DNA of 64,000 nt. It comes from Chryseobacterium phosphatilyticum. Its GTDB lineage: Bacteria; Bacteroidota; Bacteroidia; Flavobacteriales; Weeksellaceae. Positions within the stretch are counted from its first letter, which is position 1, and each line of letters opens with the position of its first letter. A program made the translations under genes and the position numbers. The notes below the pieces were generated by a model. It ran no database searches, was not told the origin of the DNA, and was given only the letters and a program-made list of their open reading frames with translations. Location of the stretch: assembly GCF_002899825.2 (NCBI RefSeq), contig NZ_PPED02000003.1:762263-826262 (forward strand). Reading direction: 5' to 3'. Of this stretch, positions 1-8,051 are shown piece by piece.

Positions 1-1332
1 CATCCGGAGATCAAGCAGGCTGCTGTACTGGTACAGACTGATAGACATAATGATAATCGACTGATTGCTTATGTGTCTGTCAATGATGAGTTATCAGAAG
101 AAGAAATTATTTCTTATCTCAGAGAAGAGCTTCCGTATTATATGATCCCGGCTTATGTTCAGGTATTGTCACAAATTCCGCTTACTATTTCAGGAAAGGT
201 AGACCGCAATGCTTTGAGTATTGACTCCCCTAAAGAATCGAAAGTCCGTCAGCTTGTTCTTCCTGTAAATGCACTGGAAAAAATGCTTAAAGAGATATGG
301 GCTGAGCTTTTAAATACCCATGATATTAGTACTGATGATGACTTTTTTGCTCTGGGTGGACACTCACTTACCACTTTACAGTTACTTAGCCGTATACGGG
401 CTGAAGGACACGATGTTCAGTTAAGGGAAATACTTTCTCATACCACCATCACGGGGCAGGCAGCTTTGCTGATCAATGGTCAGAAAGACCTTCAGCCTGA
501 AAAAGTAATACAGAATGAGCATATCAGATTGCTTAATAAGAGCCGTCTTTCTCAAAATATATTTTTATTGCCGGGATCTAATGGCAATTGTGATGGGTAT
601 GACGAACTGGCTGCTGCTCTTGCTCCTTTAGGAAAGGTATATGGCATTCAAATGATGGGAGTAATGGAAGGTGAAAAGCCATTGGAAGATATGCAGGAAA
701 TTGCTAAGCTTCAATTGAGCTGGATACAGGAAATTCAACCAACCGGACCTTATCAGTTTATTGCACATTCATTTGGAGGGCATATGTTGTTTGAAATGAT
801 TAAACAATTGGAGCAAGCAGGAGAAAAAGTGAAGATGGCTGCCATACTCGATGTTACAACGGTATTACCGGACCTGTTCTTTAAAACGGATTACGTCATG
901 AAATTTGTAATGGATTCCTTGAATAAATATGGTCTATTAACGACTTCAGAACCGGAGTGGAAAGAAGATCTGCAAAGCGAACTGGCAACATTAATTTCTC
1001 AAAAGAAAATTCCCAATATCAGTGAGTTTCTGAAGGATAGAATGATCGTAAGTAATGAAAGTAAAGGCTTAATCCTGCGGATTATCGATTTGAATATTGC
1101 CAATATGATGCTGGGGTACAAGATTGAAGGTACCGTTGATTCTCCTTTTATGGTGATAAAAGCGATGGAAGATCCGACTTCTCATGAGCTTCCTGCACTT
1201 GGGTGGGAGAATCATACGACATCAGTGCAGGTGGAGGAGATTGATGGAGGACATTTTAGCATGTTATACAAGAATTTTGCTATAGAGATAGCCGGATTAT
1301 TACAGCAGTTTATTACTGAACTTACTGAATAG
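1..1332 (+). CDS. Non-ribosomal peptide synthetase, C-terminal part (A-tail, PCP, thioesterase)
   Basis: This is the 3' end of a large NRPS gene; the reading frame is open from base 1, so the gene enters from the left and the 5' part is missing. In the visible 443 residues, the adenylation-domain tail comes first, with the A10-type motif LTISGKVDRNAL near residues 61-72. A peptidyl carrier domain follows, with LGGHSL; its serine (residue 122) is the expected phosphopantetheine site. A type I thioesterase ends the protein, with nucleophile motif AHSFGG (Ser257) and a terminal GGHFSML that supplies the catalytic histidine (His418). The terminal thioesterase means this module releases the finished peptide. 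The product cannot be told because the specificity-determining part of the A domain lies outside. A hairpin terminator follows the stop codon. Confidence 0.93.
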   Translation, partial: HPEIKQAAVLVQTDRHNDNRLIAYVSVNDELSEEEIISYLREELPYYMIPAYVQVLSQIPLTISGKVDRNALSIDSPKESKVRQLVLPVNALEKMLKEIWAELLNTHDISTDDDFFALGGHSLTTLQLLSRIRAEGHDVQLREILSHTTITGQAALLINGQKDLQPEKVIQNEHIRLLNKSRLSQNIFLLPGSNGNCDGYDELAAALAPLGKVYGIQMMGVMEGEKPLEDMQEIAKLQLSWIQEIQPTGPYQFIAHSFGGHMLFEMIKQLEQAGEKVKMAAILDVTTVLPDLFFKTDYVMKFVMDSLNKYGLLTTSEPEWKEDLQSELATLISQKKIPNISEFLKDRMIVSNESKGLILRIIDLNIANMMLGYKIEGTVDSPFMVIKAMEDPTSHELPALGWENHTTSVQVEEIDGGHFSMLYKNFAIEIAGLLQQFITELTE

Positions 1333-1387
1333 TCATGAAATGCATTTTTTCTTAATGATGAGCCCTGCTGCTCTAGCTTAAAAAGGC

Positions 1388-1419
1388 ATAAAGCCTGTAG
1401 TTTTTACTGCAGGCTTTAT
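1388..1419 (+). terminator. Intrinsic terminator after the NRPS gene
   Basis: Arms ATAAAGCCTGTAG and CTGCAGGCTTTAT pair over 13 positions with one G-U, around a six-base loop, 55 bases after the NRPS stop. The downstream bases are only moderately T-rich. Confidence 0.75.
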
Positions 1420-1436
1420 CTTTGATAGAAATAATC

Positions 1437-1585
1437 CGGCATCTGATAGTATTGGTAAAATTTGTAATTTGGCAGCAAAAAGCTTATCCCGAGGCAATCG
1501 GCAAAGTATTTCTGAACTTACGGATTACAATCTCATCGAGATTAAAAAGGGGAATTGCCGGTTTATATTCAAACTCATAAAATAA
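1437..1585 (+). pseudogene. Relic of a ParE/RelE-type toxin gene (N-terminus missing)
   Basis: An open frame ending at the TAA at 1583-1585 has no ATG, but encodes about 50 residues that follow the ParE pattern: NNPASDSIGKI, then SISELTDYNL, then IEIKKGNCRFIFKLIK. These match in order the DNP...I..I, VPEL...IREI and GNYRIIYKI blocks of ParE toxins (alignment from memory of the family). The first roughly 25 residues of a normal 95-100 residue ParE and any antitoxin gene are absent; the NRPS terminator sits where they should be. The stop codon overlaps an AAGGAGG that serves the next gene. The toxin assignment is an inference from a short match. Confidence 0.5.
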
Positions 1586-1600
1586 GGAGGTATGACAGTC

Positions 1601-1912
1601 ATGGAGTTTATTGCACAAGAAATTGACCGATTAAACAGATTAATAGAACAAAATATAGACAAGGAATCAAATATCAGATTCAAACAAGAGCTTTCCCAAG
1701 CCTCGTATTTATTAGAAATTTTTGAAAACTATAAAATCAATAAAAATACAGTTGAAACGATTTTAGAATTACCCGATTCTGATACCGGCTATTCCGAATA
1801 TAGAGTCATAAACGATTGTGAATCTGATAACCCTGATTGCTGGATTGAACTAAGGGTAAAAGAAGAGAAAATCAGATTAACAGAAGGAGACATTATTATT
1901 AAAAAGAAATAA
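1601..1912 (+). CDS. Hypothetical protein, about 100 aa
   Basis: Small, charged, soluble protein with no signal peptide or membrane segment, and no family that I recognise. The N-terminal half (EFIAQEIDRLNRLIEQ...) looks helical. The C-terminal half is acidic and ends in a lysine run. A strong AAGGAGG at 1584-1590 lies 10 bases before the ATG at 1601 but only 1 base before an in-frame ATG at 1592, so 1601 is preferred. Shine-Dalgarno sites this strong are unusual in flavobacteria. The gene follows the ParE relic directly, and TlpA-like 1935 starts 22 bases after it, so it may share that transcript. Confidence 0.7.
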   Translation: MEFIAQEIDRLNRLIEQNIDKESNIRFKQELSQASYLLEIFENYKINKNTVETILELPDSDTGYSEYRVINDCESDNPDCWIELRVKEEKIRLTEGDIIIKKK

Positions 1913-1934
1913 GCACTTCAGTGTAAAAAATACT

Positions 1935-2531
1935 ATGGAAAATATAAAAAAATGGCTCAGAGCAAACTGGTCTACTTCTCTTTTAGTTGTGGTGTTTATC
2001 ATCCTTTTGGTGAATAAAGATGCCAAAGCCTGGTTAATGAGACAGGTAGCCTCTACCGGACTTCTCAATTCTGAGTTTTCTAAGACTAAAAATAGAGATA
2101 CTGCTTCTCAAGAGGAAATCAATTTATCTTTGAAGAGAGATGATGGCTCTGTGGTACATACTGCAGACTTGAGAGGGAAGGTCGTTTTTATTAATTTCTG
2201 GGCATCCTGGTGCCCTCCATGCAGAGCAGAATTTCCTTCAATACAGGAATTTTATGAAAAATATAAATCCAATCCCGATATTGTTTTTATAACTGTAAAT
2301 CTTGATGACGTTCCGGAATTGGGAAGAGCTTATATGAGGGATAAAAATTTTACACTTCCTTTTTTGGTTCCGGCTGGTAATATTCCGGCTTCCTACTTCA
2401 GTGGTTCGCTTCCCACCACCGTAGTACTCGATAAAAAAGGACAGATTCAACTTCATCATAAGGGACTGGCAGATTACAGTAAAGAATCATTTTATCGTGA
2501 AATTGATGCTCTGTTATCAGCAACCTATTAA
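1935..2531 (+). CDS. TlpA-like membrane-anchored thiol-disulfide oxidoreductase
   Basis: A 198-residue protein with an N-terminal membrane anchor (about residues 13-27) followed by a thioredoxin-fold domain of the TlpA/ResA/AhpC-TSA type. The active site is WCPPC (Cys93 and Cys96) in the context NFWASWCPPCRAEFPS, and the cis-proline loop is seen as SLPTTVVLD. The anchor places the domain outside the inner membrane. Such proteins reduce or exchange disulfides, for example during cytochrome c maturation or repair of exported proteins; the client cannot be told here. It starts 22 bases after the preceding small gene and ends before a strong bidirectional hairpin. Confidence 0.9.
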   Translation: MENIKKWLRANWSTSLLVVVFIILLVNKDAKAWLMRQVASTGLLNSEFSKTKNRDTASQEEINLSLKRDDGSVVHTADLRGKVVFINFWASWCPPCRAEFPSIQEFYEKYKSNPDIVFITVNLDDVPELGRAYMRDKNFTLPFLVPAGNIPASYFSGSLPTTVVLDKKGQIQLHHKGLADYSKESFYREIDALLSATY

Positions 2532-2562
2532 GATCAAAAGGTATAGTACTCGTTTTCCTATC

Positions 2563-2596
2563 AACAATACCCTGTCAAATCTGACAGGGTATTGTT
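2563..2596. terminator. Bidirectional terminator between convergent genes
   Basis: A perfect 15-bp stem (AACAATACCCTGTCA with TGACAGGGTATTGTT) around AATC lies between the TlpA-like gene (+) and the agmatine-deiminase-like gene (-). Confidence 0.9.
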
Positions 2597-2609
2597 GTTT
2601 TGCATGATC

Positions 2610-3737
2610 TTATTTAGGTTGTTGCTGGGTTACACAATGTACCATTCCACCATTGGCAAATAGGTTTCGGCAATCAATTCCCACTACTTTTTTATCCGGA
2701 TACAGATTTTGGATCATCTGATTGGCAACTGCATCATTTGGGTCATTATAATTAGGTACCAACACTCGGTTATTAGCAATATAATAATTGATATAGGATG
2801 CTCTCCCCACGTTTTTCCCATACGTGGTAATCACATCTTTTTGAGTCAAAGGGATTTTAACAAATTGATACGGAGAACCATTTTTTCTTGTTGCATTATA
2901 TAACCGATCAATATCAGCATCAGGAACTTGCCAGTATGCAAGATGATCAGAATTCATCGTGATAATTGTAGTTGAATTTGCAAATCTCGCAAATCCATCG
3001 ATATGCATATCTGTAATATCAAGACCTGCTTTTCCGTTAAGCCAGATAAATTTGGTAACACCTAAATTCTTGGTAAATATAGCCTCTGCCTGCTGCTGAG
3101 TCATTCCGGGATTCCTGTTGCTGTTAAGGACGGAGCTTTTACAAGCCATTAATACGCCATCTCCATCAATTTCAACACTTCCGCCCTCGTTAATCATTAC
3201 AGAATTAAGGTCAATCTTTGGAACATTATTATCTGCAGCAATTTTAGAAGGAATTGCGTCACAGTTATTAAATGCGGCTTTATTTCCCCAACCGTTAAAG
3301 CCCCAATCCTGAATATAGAGTTTGCCACTCTGATCTTTTACATAGATCGGACCGTTGTCTCTTACCCAAAAATCATCAGTTTGATAAAGCTTAAAGTCTA
3401 TATTATTAAGGGAAACTCCGGCGTTGTTTAATAAACCTGTAATACGTTCTTTTTCTGCACGATCATAGGCAATGATATGGACCTTTTCGCTTTGTACCAA
3501 TTCTTTAGTCATCGCTACCCAGGTAGGATCCAGACGGTTACGATAAGTAACTCCATATTGATACTCGTGTGGCCATTGAAGCCAGGTCCCTTCATGTGGA
3601 GCCGATTCTTCGGGCATTTTATAAACTACAGCTCCGGGAGTAGGGTCCGGGTTACCTGATGGGTCTGATATCTCGCCTTGGCTACAAGAGAATAACACGA
3701 TAGGTAACAATGATAATAAGATTTTCTTTTTTTGCAT
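2610..3737 (-). CDS. Agmatine deiminase / peptidylarginine deiminase family lipoprotein
   Basis: A PF04371 family protein (agmatine deiminase AguA and bacterial PPAD), which hydrolyses guanidino groups to ureido groups with release of ammonia. Visible blocks are PEESAPHEGTWLQWPH, FWVRDNGPIYV, GGSVEIDGDG, DITDMHIDGFARF and the terminal GGMVHCVTQQ, whose cysteine (eight residues from the C-terminus) is the expected nucleophile. The N-terminus has a lipoprotein signal ending LFSCSQG, so the enzyme should be exported and lipid-anchored, unlike the cytosolic AguA of most bacteria. The ATG at 3737 is preferred; the frame extends to a TTG at 3743. Substrate (free agmatine or peptidyl-arginine) is not decided by sequence. 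Confidence 0.88.
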   Translation of the reverse strand: MQKKKILLSLLPIVLFSCSQGEISDPSGNPDPTPGAVVYKMPEESAPHEGTWLQWPHEYQYGVTYRNRLDPTWVAMTKELVQSEKVHIIAYDRAEKERITGLLNNAGVSLNNIDFKLYQTDDFWVRDNGPIYVKDQSGKLYIQDWGFNGWGNKAAFNNCDAIPSKIAADNNVPKIDLNSVMINEGGSVEIDGDGVLMACKSSVLNSNRNPGMTQQQAEAIFTKNLGVTKFIWLNGKAGLDITDMHIDGFARFANSTTIITMNSDHLAYWQVPDADIDRLYNATRKNGSPYQFVKIPLTQKDVITTYGKNVGRASYINYYIANNRVLVPNYNDPNDAVANQMIQNLYPDKKVVGIDCRNLFANGGMVHCVTQQQPK

Positions 3738-3759
3738 AATCAATCTATTTTTGATAAGG

Positions 3760-3767
3760 CAAAATTA
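3760..3767 (-). promoter_or_regulatory. -7 box for the agmatine-deiminase-like gene
   Basis: On the minus strand TAATTTTG matches the Bacteroidota -7 consensus TAnnTTTG, 22 bases upstream of the ATG. A TTTG at 3784-3787 lies 16 bases further up, shorter than the usual spacing. Confidence 0.5.
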
Positions 3768-3785
3768 GATTGATCTTTACGTTCA

Positions 3786-3808
3786 AAGTTGTCCGAAATT
3801 GACAACTT
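3786..3808. promoter_or_regulatory. Inverted repeat, possible operator
   Basis: AAGTTGTC and GACAACTT form a perfect 8-bp dyad with a 7-base centre. It sits over the -33 region of the agmatine-deiminase-like promoter and touches the stop codon of the AraC-family gene. No T-run follows it, so an operator is more likely than a terminator. Confidence 0.35.
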
Positions 3809-4631
3809 ACTTCAGAGGTAATAAAATATAAGTCAGATGTTCTTCTTCACGGAGGGTATGATCTGCATGTCTTTCATATTTTTCTATGATAGGACTGTGG
3901 GAAAACTCAAGTCCGGAGTTGAAAATCCAGCGGGAGTAAATTTTTGTATAGGTTTCATCAATGGTTTCATAGCTGCCTGCATGGGTAAAACGGGCATATT
4001 TTCCTCCTAAAATAATTTTGGATGGAAGCTTTTTATTGGTGGCCTGTACATTGACACATGCATCATACCGGCATTCAATTTCAGTTTTAATCAATGGCTC
4101 ATCTGCAATAACACCAAAAAAAGCCGGATTTGAAGCAGGAAATTTATTTAGCATAAATTTTTTCCATAATAACTCAATTTCCTCATTATTATAATGGGTT
4201 TGAATGCTTTGATAATAGATTTGTGCAGGCTGAAGGTATACAATTTCGGGTTCCAGTACTATATCGGATGTTACGGGAATAAGATCAGGGCTATAAAGAA
4301 GCTTTTCTTTACTGAGCTTTGCTTCTTTTGGAGAAATACCAAAATGTTGTTTGAAGGCTTTGGAGAAAGAAGCGATATTGGCAAATCCTACTTCAATACC
4401 AATGGAAGTGAGGTTTTCTTTGGTATACAGGATTCTTTTGTAGGCATTCTCTACTTTCAATCTTTGCTGAAAAGCACCGATGGTTTCCCCACAGCTGTAT
4501 TTAAAAATACGCTGGATATTTCTGTAAGAATAATGAGATACTTCCTCCAGATCCTTGACGGAGATCTGTTGATCATAATTTTTTTCTATGAAATGAATGA
4601 CTTTATAAATACAATTAAGATTGTCTTCCAT
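3807..4631 (-). CDS. AraC-family regulator with GyrI-like effector domain
   Basis: A 274-residue regulator with the AraC DNA-binding domain at the N-terminus (about residues 8-105). Both helix-turn-helix units are visible, the second as GFANIASFSKAFKQHFGISPKE. The C-terminal part (about 120-274) resembles the GyrI-like/Rob effector-binding domain, which binds small hydrophobic ligands. This order is that of Rob-type regulators. It lies upstream of, and in the same direction as, the agmatine-deiminase-like gene (63 bases between them); a dyad and a separate -7 box lie in between, so regulation of that neighbour is possible but not shown. Confidence 0.9.
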   Translation of the reverse strand: MEDNLNCIYKVIHFIEKNYDQQISVKDLEEVSHYSYRNIQRIFKYSCGETIGAFQQRLKVENAYKRILYTKENLTSIGIEVGFANIASFSKAFKQHFGISPKEAKLSKEKLLYSPDLIPVTSDIVLEPEIVYLQPAQIYYQSIQTHYNNEEIELLWKKFMLNKFPASNPAFFGVIADEPLIKTEIECRYDACVNVQATNKKLPSKIILGGKYARFTHAGSYETIDETYTKIYSRWIFNSGLEFSHSPIIEKYERHADHTLREEEHLTYILLPLK

Positions 4632-4644
4632 AACAGTTTATCTT

Positions 4645-4674
4645 CAAAAGTAAATATTCGTATACTATTGCAAA
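4645..4674 (-). promoter_or_regulatory. Promoter of the AraC/GyrI-like regulator
   Basis: On the minus strand TTTG (4671-4674), an 18-base spacer and TACTTTTG (4645-4652) match the Bacteroidota primary sigma promoter, 14 bases before the ATG. Confidence 0.6.
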
Positions 4675-4737
4675 TTTAAACAAAAAGGTCAACCGAAAAC
4701 GAGTAGACTTCTGTATTGCATTCATATTCTATAAAAG

Positions 4738-6318
4738 CTAATTTTTCTTAACATTAATTCCTTCCTTGTCCCATCGGGAGAAAAAGTAGGGTAGTGAATT
4801 TTGAAATCGGTTAAAATTTTTATTTTCTTTTTGGCTCCATCCAATTTCTGCATAAGCGGCAAGTCGGGGAAATATTTTTGGATACATATCAACTGCGGTA
4901 GGAATCCATTCTGACCACATCTGACACCCCGAACCTAGTATTCTGGAATGGAACTTCTTATCCAGTCCTTCAGGAATTGGATCAAAGCTGTAGGATTTTT
5001 CCAGAGAAGTATCGTAATCCAGATAGGTAAGTTCATGATAGGAATTGACAACATCATACCCGTTACTTGTCGCTTCCCTGATCATTTCCAAATTACCTTT
5101 CCAAAACTGAACAATAGCAGATTTTGAAAGGGTTCCGCTTGCAGGAGGGGTGTTGAGATTATAATCATGTAGTTTTGCTCCCATAATATCATTCCATCCC
5201 ATCATCCGTTTGTTTTTTTTCTCCAGAAAATTGGACATTTTGTTGGTGAAAAATATTTGAAGATCAGCTGGAGAGGCTAAAGAATTCTTTTTCATAAATG
5301 TTTTTACAGCAGGAGATTGAGCCCATTGATCATATTTAACTTCATCACCACCAATATGAATGACATTGAAGGGAAATAGAGTCGTTATTTCACTCAATAG
5401 ATCCTGAAGAAATTTCATAACCCTTGGATCTGTCACATCAAATATATCATACATCACACCAAATTTAGTGGATACTTTAACAGGTTGTTTGGTAACTCCC
5501 AGCCATGGATAAGAGGCAATGGCTGCAGTAGCATGTCCTGGCATTTCTATTTCCGGCACAATCGTGATGTGTCGTTCTGCAGCGTATTGTACAATTTCTT
5601 TTATATCTGCCTGATTGTAAAAACCCTGATGAGGCTGGTGATCATACTTTTTACTGTTCCACCCACCTGTTTGTGTTGAGTCACGTCTCCCTCCGGTTTT
5701 TGTGAGCTCAGGATACTTTTTGATTTCAATACGCCAGCCCTGGTCATCCGTGAGATGCCAATGAAAAGTATTCATTTTGAGTACTGCCATTTCATCCAAT
5801 AATTTTTTGACAATAGTTTTACCTTTAAAATACCGGCTTTCATCCAACATAAAACTACGCCATGAAAAACGTGGCTGATCGATAATTTTTATACACCCTG
5901 CTTTTACAATACCATCTTCTTTTTTTAGTAATTGCCTCAATGTCTGTATACTGTAGAAAATACCTGCCGGGTTAGGTGCTTCCAGTAATATACCCGTTTC
6001 GGTCACCTGAAGCCGATAACCTTCATTTCCCAATTCAGAGCCGAGATTTTTATTGATCAATATACGGATACCTTTATCTTTTGGAGATCTGGTTTTTGAT
6101 GGATTCAACAAAAATTCAGTTTTTAATAGATCATTGAGGTATTCTTTTTCGAAGCTTATCTTATCCCGGGTATCAATGCTAATGGCATTTTTGATAATAT
6201 ATTCTCCGGGTTTTTCTGAAACAAAAGTGGGTTGAGGCACGATATTCACCGCTTTTATTTGTAATGGGTAGATGAGTACTAATATCCCAATGAGTACCAT
6301 TTTTTTTATCTTATTCAT
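4738..6318 (-). CDS. Beta-N-acetylhexosaminidase, GH20
   Basis: A secreted family 20 glycoside hydrolase of about 526 residues, which removes terminal beta-linked GlcNAc or GalNAc. The signal peptide covers about residues 1-23. The non-catalytic N-terminal alpha/beta domain is followed by the TIM barrel, with FHWHLTDDQGWRIEIK, PEIEMPGHA and the catalytic Asp-Glu pair in HIGGDEVKYDQW (Asp325, Glu326), used in substrate-assisted catalysis. The frame opens at a TTG at 6366, but a promoter -7 box lies at 6349-6356 and the signal peptide starts at the ATG at 6318, so 6318 is taken as the start. No linked sugar-uptake genes are beside it, so a role in host-glycan or chitin/murein turnover is only a family-based guess. 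Confidence 0.93.
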   Translation of the reverse strand: MNKIKKMVLIGILVLIYPLQIKAVNIVPQPTFVSEKPGEYIIKNAISIDTRDKISFEKEYLNDLLKTEFLLNPSKTRSPKDKGIRILINKNLGSELGNEGYRLQVTETGILLEAPNPAGIFYSIQTLRQLLKKEDGIVKAGCIKIIDQPRFSWRSFMLDESRYFKGKTIVKKLLDEMAVLKMNTFHWHLTDDQGWRIEIKKYPELTKTGGRRDSTQTGGWNSKKYDHQPHQGFYNQADIKEIVQYAAERHITIVPEIEMPGHATAAIASYPWLGVTKQPVKVSTKFGVMYDIFDVTDPRVMKFLQDLLSEITTLFPFNVIHIGGDEVKYDQWAQSPAVKTFMKKNSLASPADLQIFFTNKMSNFLEKKNKRMMGWNDIMGAKLHDYNLNTPPASGTLSKSAIVQFWKGNLEMIREATSNGYDVVNSYHELTYLDYDTSLEKSYSFDPIPEGLDKKFHSRILGSGCQMWSEWIPTAVDMYPKIFPRLAAYAEIGWSQKENKNFNRFQNSLPYFFSRWDKEGINVKKN

Positions 6319-6348
6319 GGGGTTATGTTTTTGATTTTTAGATTGTTT

Positions 6349-6377
6349 CAAAGGTAATTGAAACAACTTTAATCAAA
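6349..6377 (-). promoter_or_regulatory. Promoter of the GH20 gene
   Basis: On the minus strand TTTG (6374-6377), a 17-base spacer and TACCTTTG (6349-6356) precede the ATG at 6318 by about 30 bases. It decides against the upstream TTG start. Confidence 0.6.
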
Positions 6378-6455
6378 TAAGAGAAAAAAAGGTAACATGT
6401 AAGAGCATAATCATTATTAAGAAAATATTTTTTTGTTATTTGGAGTTTTATTTCT

Positions 6456-6498
6456 GATATAAAAAAACCTTCAGATACTTCTAAAGGTTTTTTATATC
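6456..6498 (-). terminator. Terminator of the AAA/VWA operon
   Basis: Arms GATATAAAAAAACCTT and AAGGTTTTTTATATC pair over 15 bp with one bulged A, around a 12-base loop, just past the stop of the AAA ATPase gene. Confidence 0.75.
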
Positions 6499-6534
6499 AA
6501 TGTTTACTAATAAACGACTGTTTAAAATATTTTT

Positions 6535-7989
6535 TTAATTTCTTAAAAACTGACCTATTCCTGTGGCATCAAAGGTAAAGGTAGATTGGTTTTCAGATTT
6601 GTCTATTTTGCTGCTTATGGTTAAGGCCCAGAGTACCAGTTCTTTGCAGAAGTTTTGATCTTCCGTACTTAATTCTGACGTATTTTCTTTTACCAGAGTT
6701 ACCAAAGGTGGAATGCTGTTCAGCTTAGTATAGAATTCCTCATCCGTATCATTGTAGTTAAGTTGAAGGTGGTTTTTATTAAACCATCTGATCAGGTCGG
6801 TGTATGGGGTTTTAATATCCTCTTTTTCAAGTTTGGGAATACGTGGGAACAGGCTTTCAAACTGAATCATAACTGCTTTATCAATTAAAATTTTGGCCAC
6901 ATAATCTGCACCTTCCTGCTCACCTTCATATACCAGTTCAATTTTTCCTGTAATAGACGGAATAATAGACATAAAGTCAAGCAAACGAACTGTCGTTTTT
7001 TCTTTCCCGGATTCGATCAAGCGTAATTTTGCCGCTGCTACCAGATTTTCCATAGCACTGATGGTTAAGCGGGCGCTGACACCACTTTTGGTGTCCACAT
7101 ATTCGCTGTCACGGGCTACAAAAGCAACTTCCTCCAACAGATTTTTCGCCAGATCAGGAATTTGGATCTGAGATTTGTCTTCAGAAGAGATCATTGCTTC
7201 CTGTTCTGTAATCTGGCGTGCTAGTGCAATAGTTTTAGGATAGTGTGTGAAGATTTGTGAACCGATTCTGTCTTTCAACGGAGTTACAATACTTCCGCGG
7301 TTGGTATAATCCTCCGGATTGGCGGTAAATATAAATTGTATATCTAAAGGCATCCTCAGTTGGAATCCACGAATCTGAATATCTCCTTCCTGTAGAATAT
7401 TAAACAATGAAACCTGAATTCTGGCCTGCAGATCGGGTAATTCATTAAGTACGAATATTGATCGGTTGGCACGAGGAATCATTCCGTAGTGTAAAACACG
7501 CTCGTCAGAATAAGGAAGCTTCAACGTTGCTGCTTTGATGGGATCTATATCACCAATAAGGTCGGCAACATTTACATCAGGAGTAGCCAGCTTTTCGAAG
7601 AAGCGACCGGAGCGGTGCACCCAGGAAATCGGCGTTTTATCTCCAAGCTCTTCAACAAGATCTCTGGCATATTTTGAAATAGGATGAAAAGGGCTGTCAT
7701 TAATTTCAGAACCTTTTACAATTGGCATATACTCATCCAGCAGATCTACCATACTTCTTGCAATTCTGGTTTTTGCCTGTCCGCGCAAACCTAAAAGATT
7801 GATATGGTGGCCGGCAAGAATTGCTTTTTTCAACTGAGGAATAACAGTGTCTTCATATCCCCAAAGCCCTTCAAATACAGGCTCTTTGGCTTTTATTCTT
7901 GAAATTAAATTGGCCTGAATTTCCTCATTAATTGTTTTGTCAATATACCCTGAGTTTTTTAATTCTTTGAATGTAATATCGTTTTTCAT
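6535..7989 (-). CDS. MoxR/ChlI-like AAA+ ATPase ("magnesium chelatase" type)
   Basis: A 484-residue AAA+ ATPase of the magnesium-chelatase ChlI/MoxR group. Walker A is GLRGQAKT (67-74). The Walker B position reads FVLNELPDL, with Asn182-Glu183 in place of Asp-Glu; from memory this NE is typical of the bacterial subfamily rather than a defect. The sensor region follows as FIFTANPEDYTNRG, then TPLKDRIG. Proteins of this group act as chaperone-like remodellers with a VWA-domain partner. That partner is the next gene upstream (62 bases between them), so the two form an operon. Bacterial cobalamin or chlorophyll genes are absent nearby, so a chelatase function is unlikely. Confidence 0.88.
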   Translation of the reverse strand: MKNDITFKELKNSGYIDKTINEEIQANLISRIKAKEPVFEGLWGYEDTVIPQLKKAILAGHHINLLGLRGQAKTRIARSMVDLLDEYMPIVKGSEINDSPFHPISKYARDLVEELGDKTPISWVHRSGRFFEKLATPDVNVADLIGDIDPIKAATLKLPYSDERVLHYGMIPRANRSIFVLNELPDLQARIQVSLFNILQEGDIQIRGFQLRMPLDIQFIFTANPEDYTNRGSIVTPLKDRIGSQIFTHYPKTIALARQITEQEAMISSEDKSQIQIPDLAKNLLEEVAFVARDSEYVDTKSGVSARLTISAMENLVAAAKLRLIESGKEKTTVRLLDFMSIIPSITGKIELVYEGEQEGADYVAKILIDKAVMIQFESLFPRIPKLEKEDIKTPYTDLIRWFNKNHLQLNYNDTDEEFYTKLNSIPPLVTLVKENTSELSTEDQNFCKELVLWALTISSKIDKSENQSTFTFDATGIGQFLRN

Positions 7990-8051
7990 TTCTTTTTAAA
8001 TACTAATTATATAAGTGAGATTTTTTTCGGGACGCTTTTTATGGCCCCTGA

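Noticed and set aside
1437-1912. Intact toxin-antitoxin pair
   Set aside because: The toxin part lacks its N-terminus and start codon, and the following 106-residue protein does not look like an antitoxin.
4194-4679. 161-codon open frame opposite the AraC/GyrI-like gene
   Set aside because: Antisense shadow of a clear regulator gene; no domain or ribosome-binding context.
6319-6366. Longer start for the GH20 gene at a TTG
   Set aside because: A TACCTTTG promoter box lies at 6349-6356 and the signal peptide starts at the ATG at 6318.
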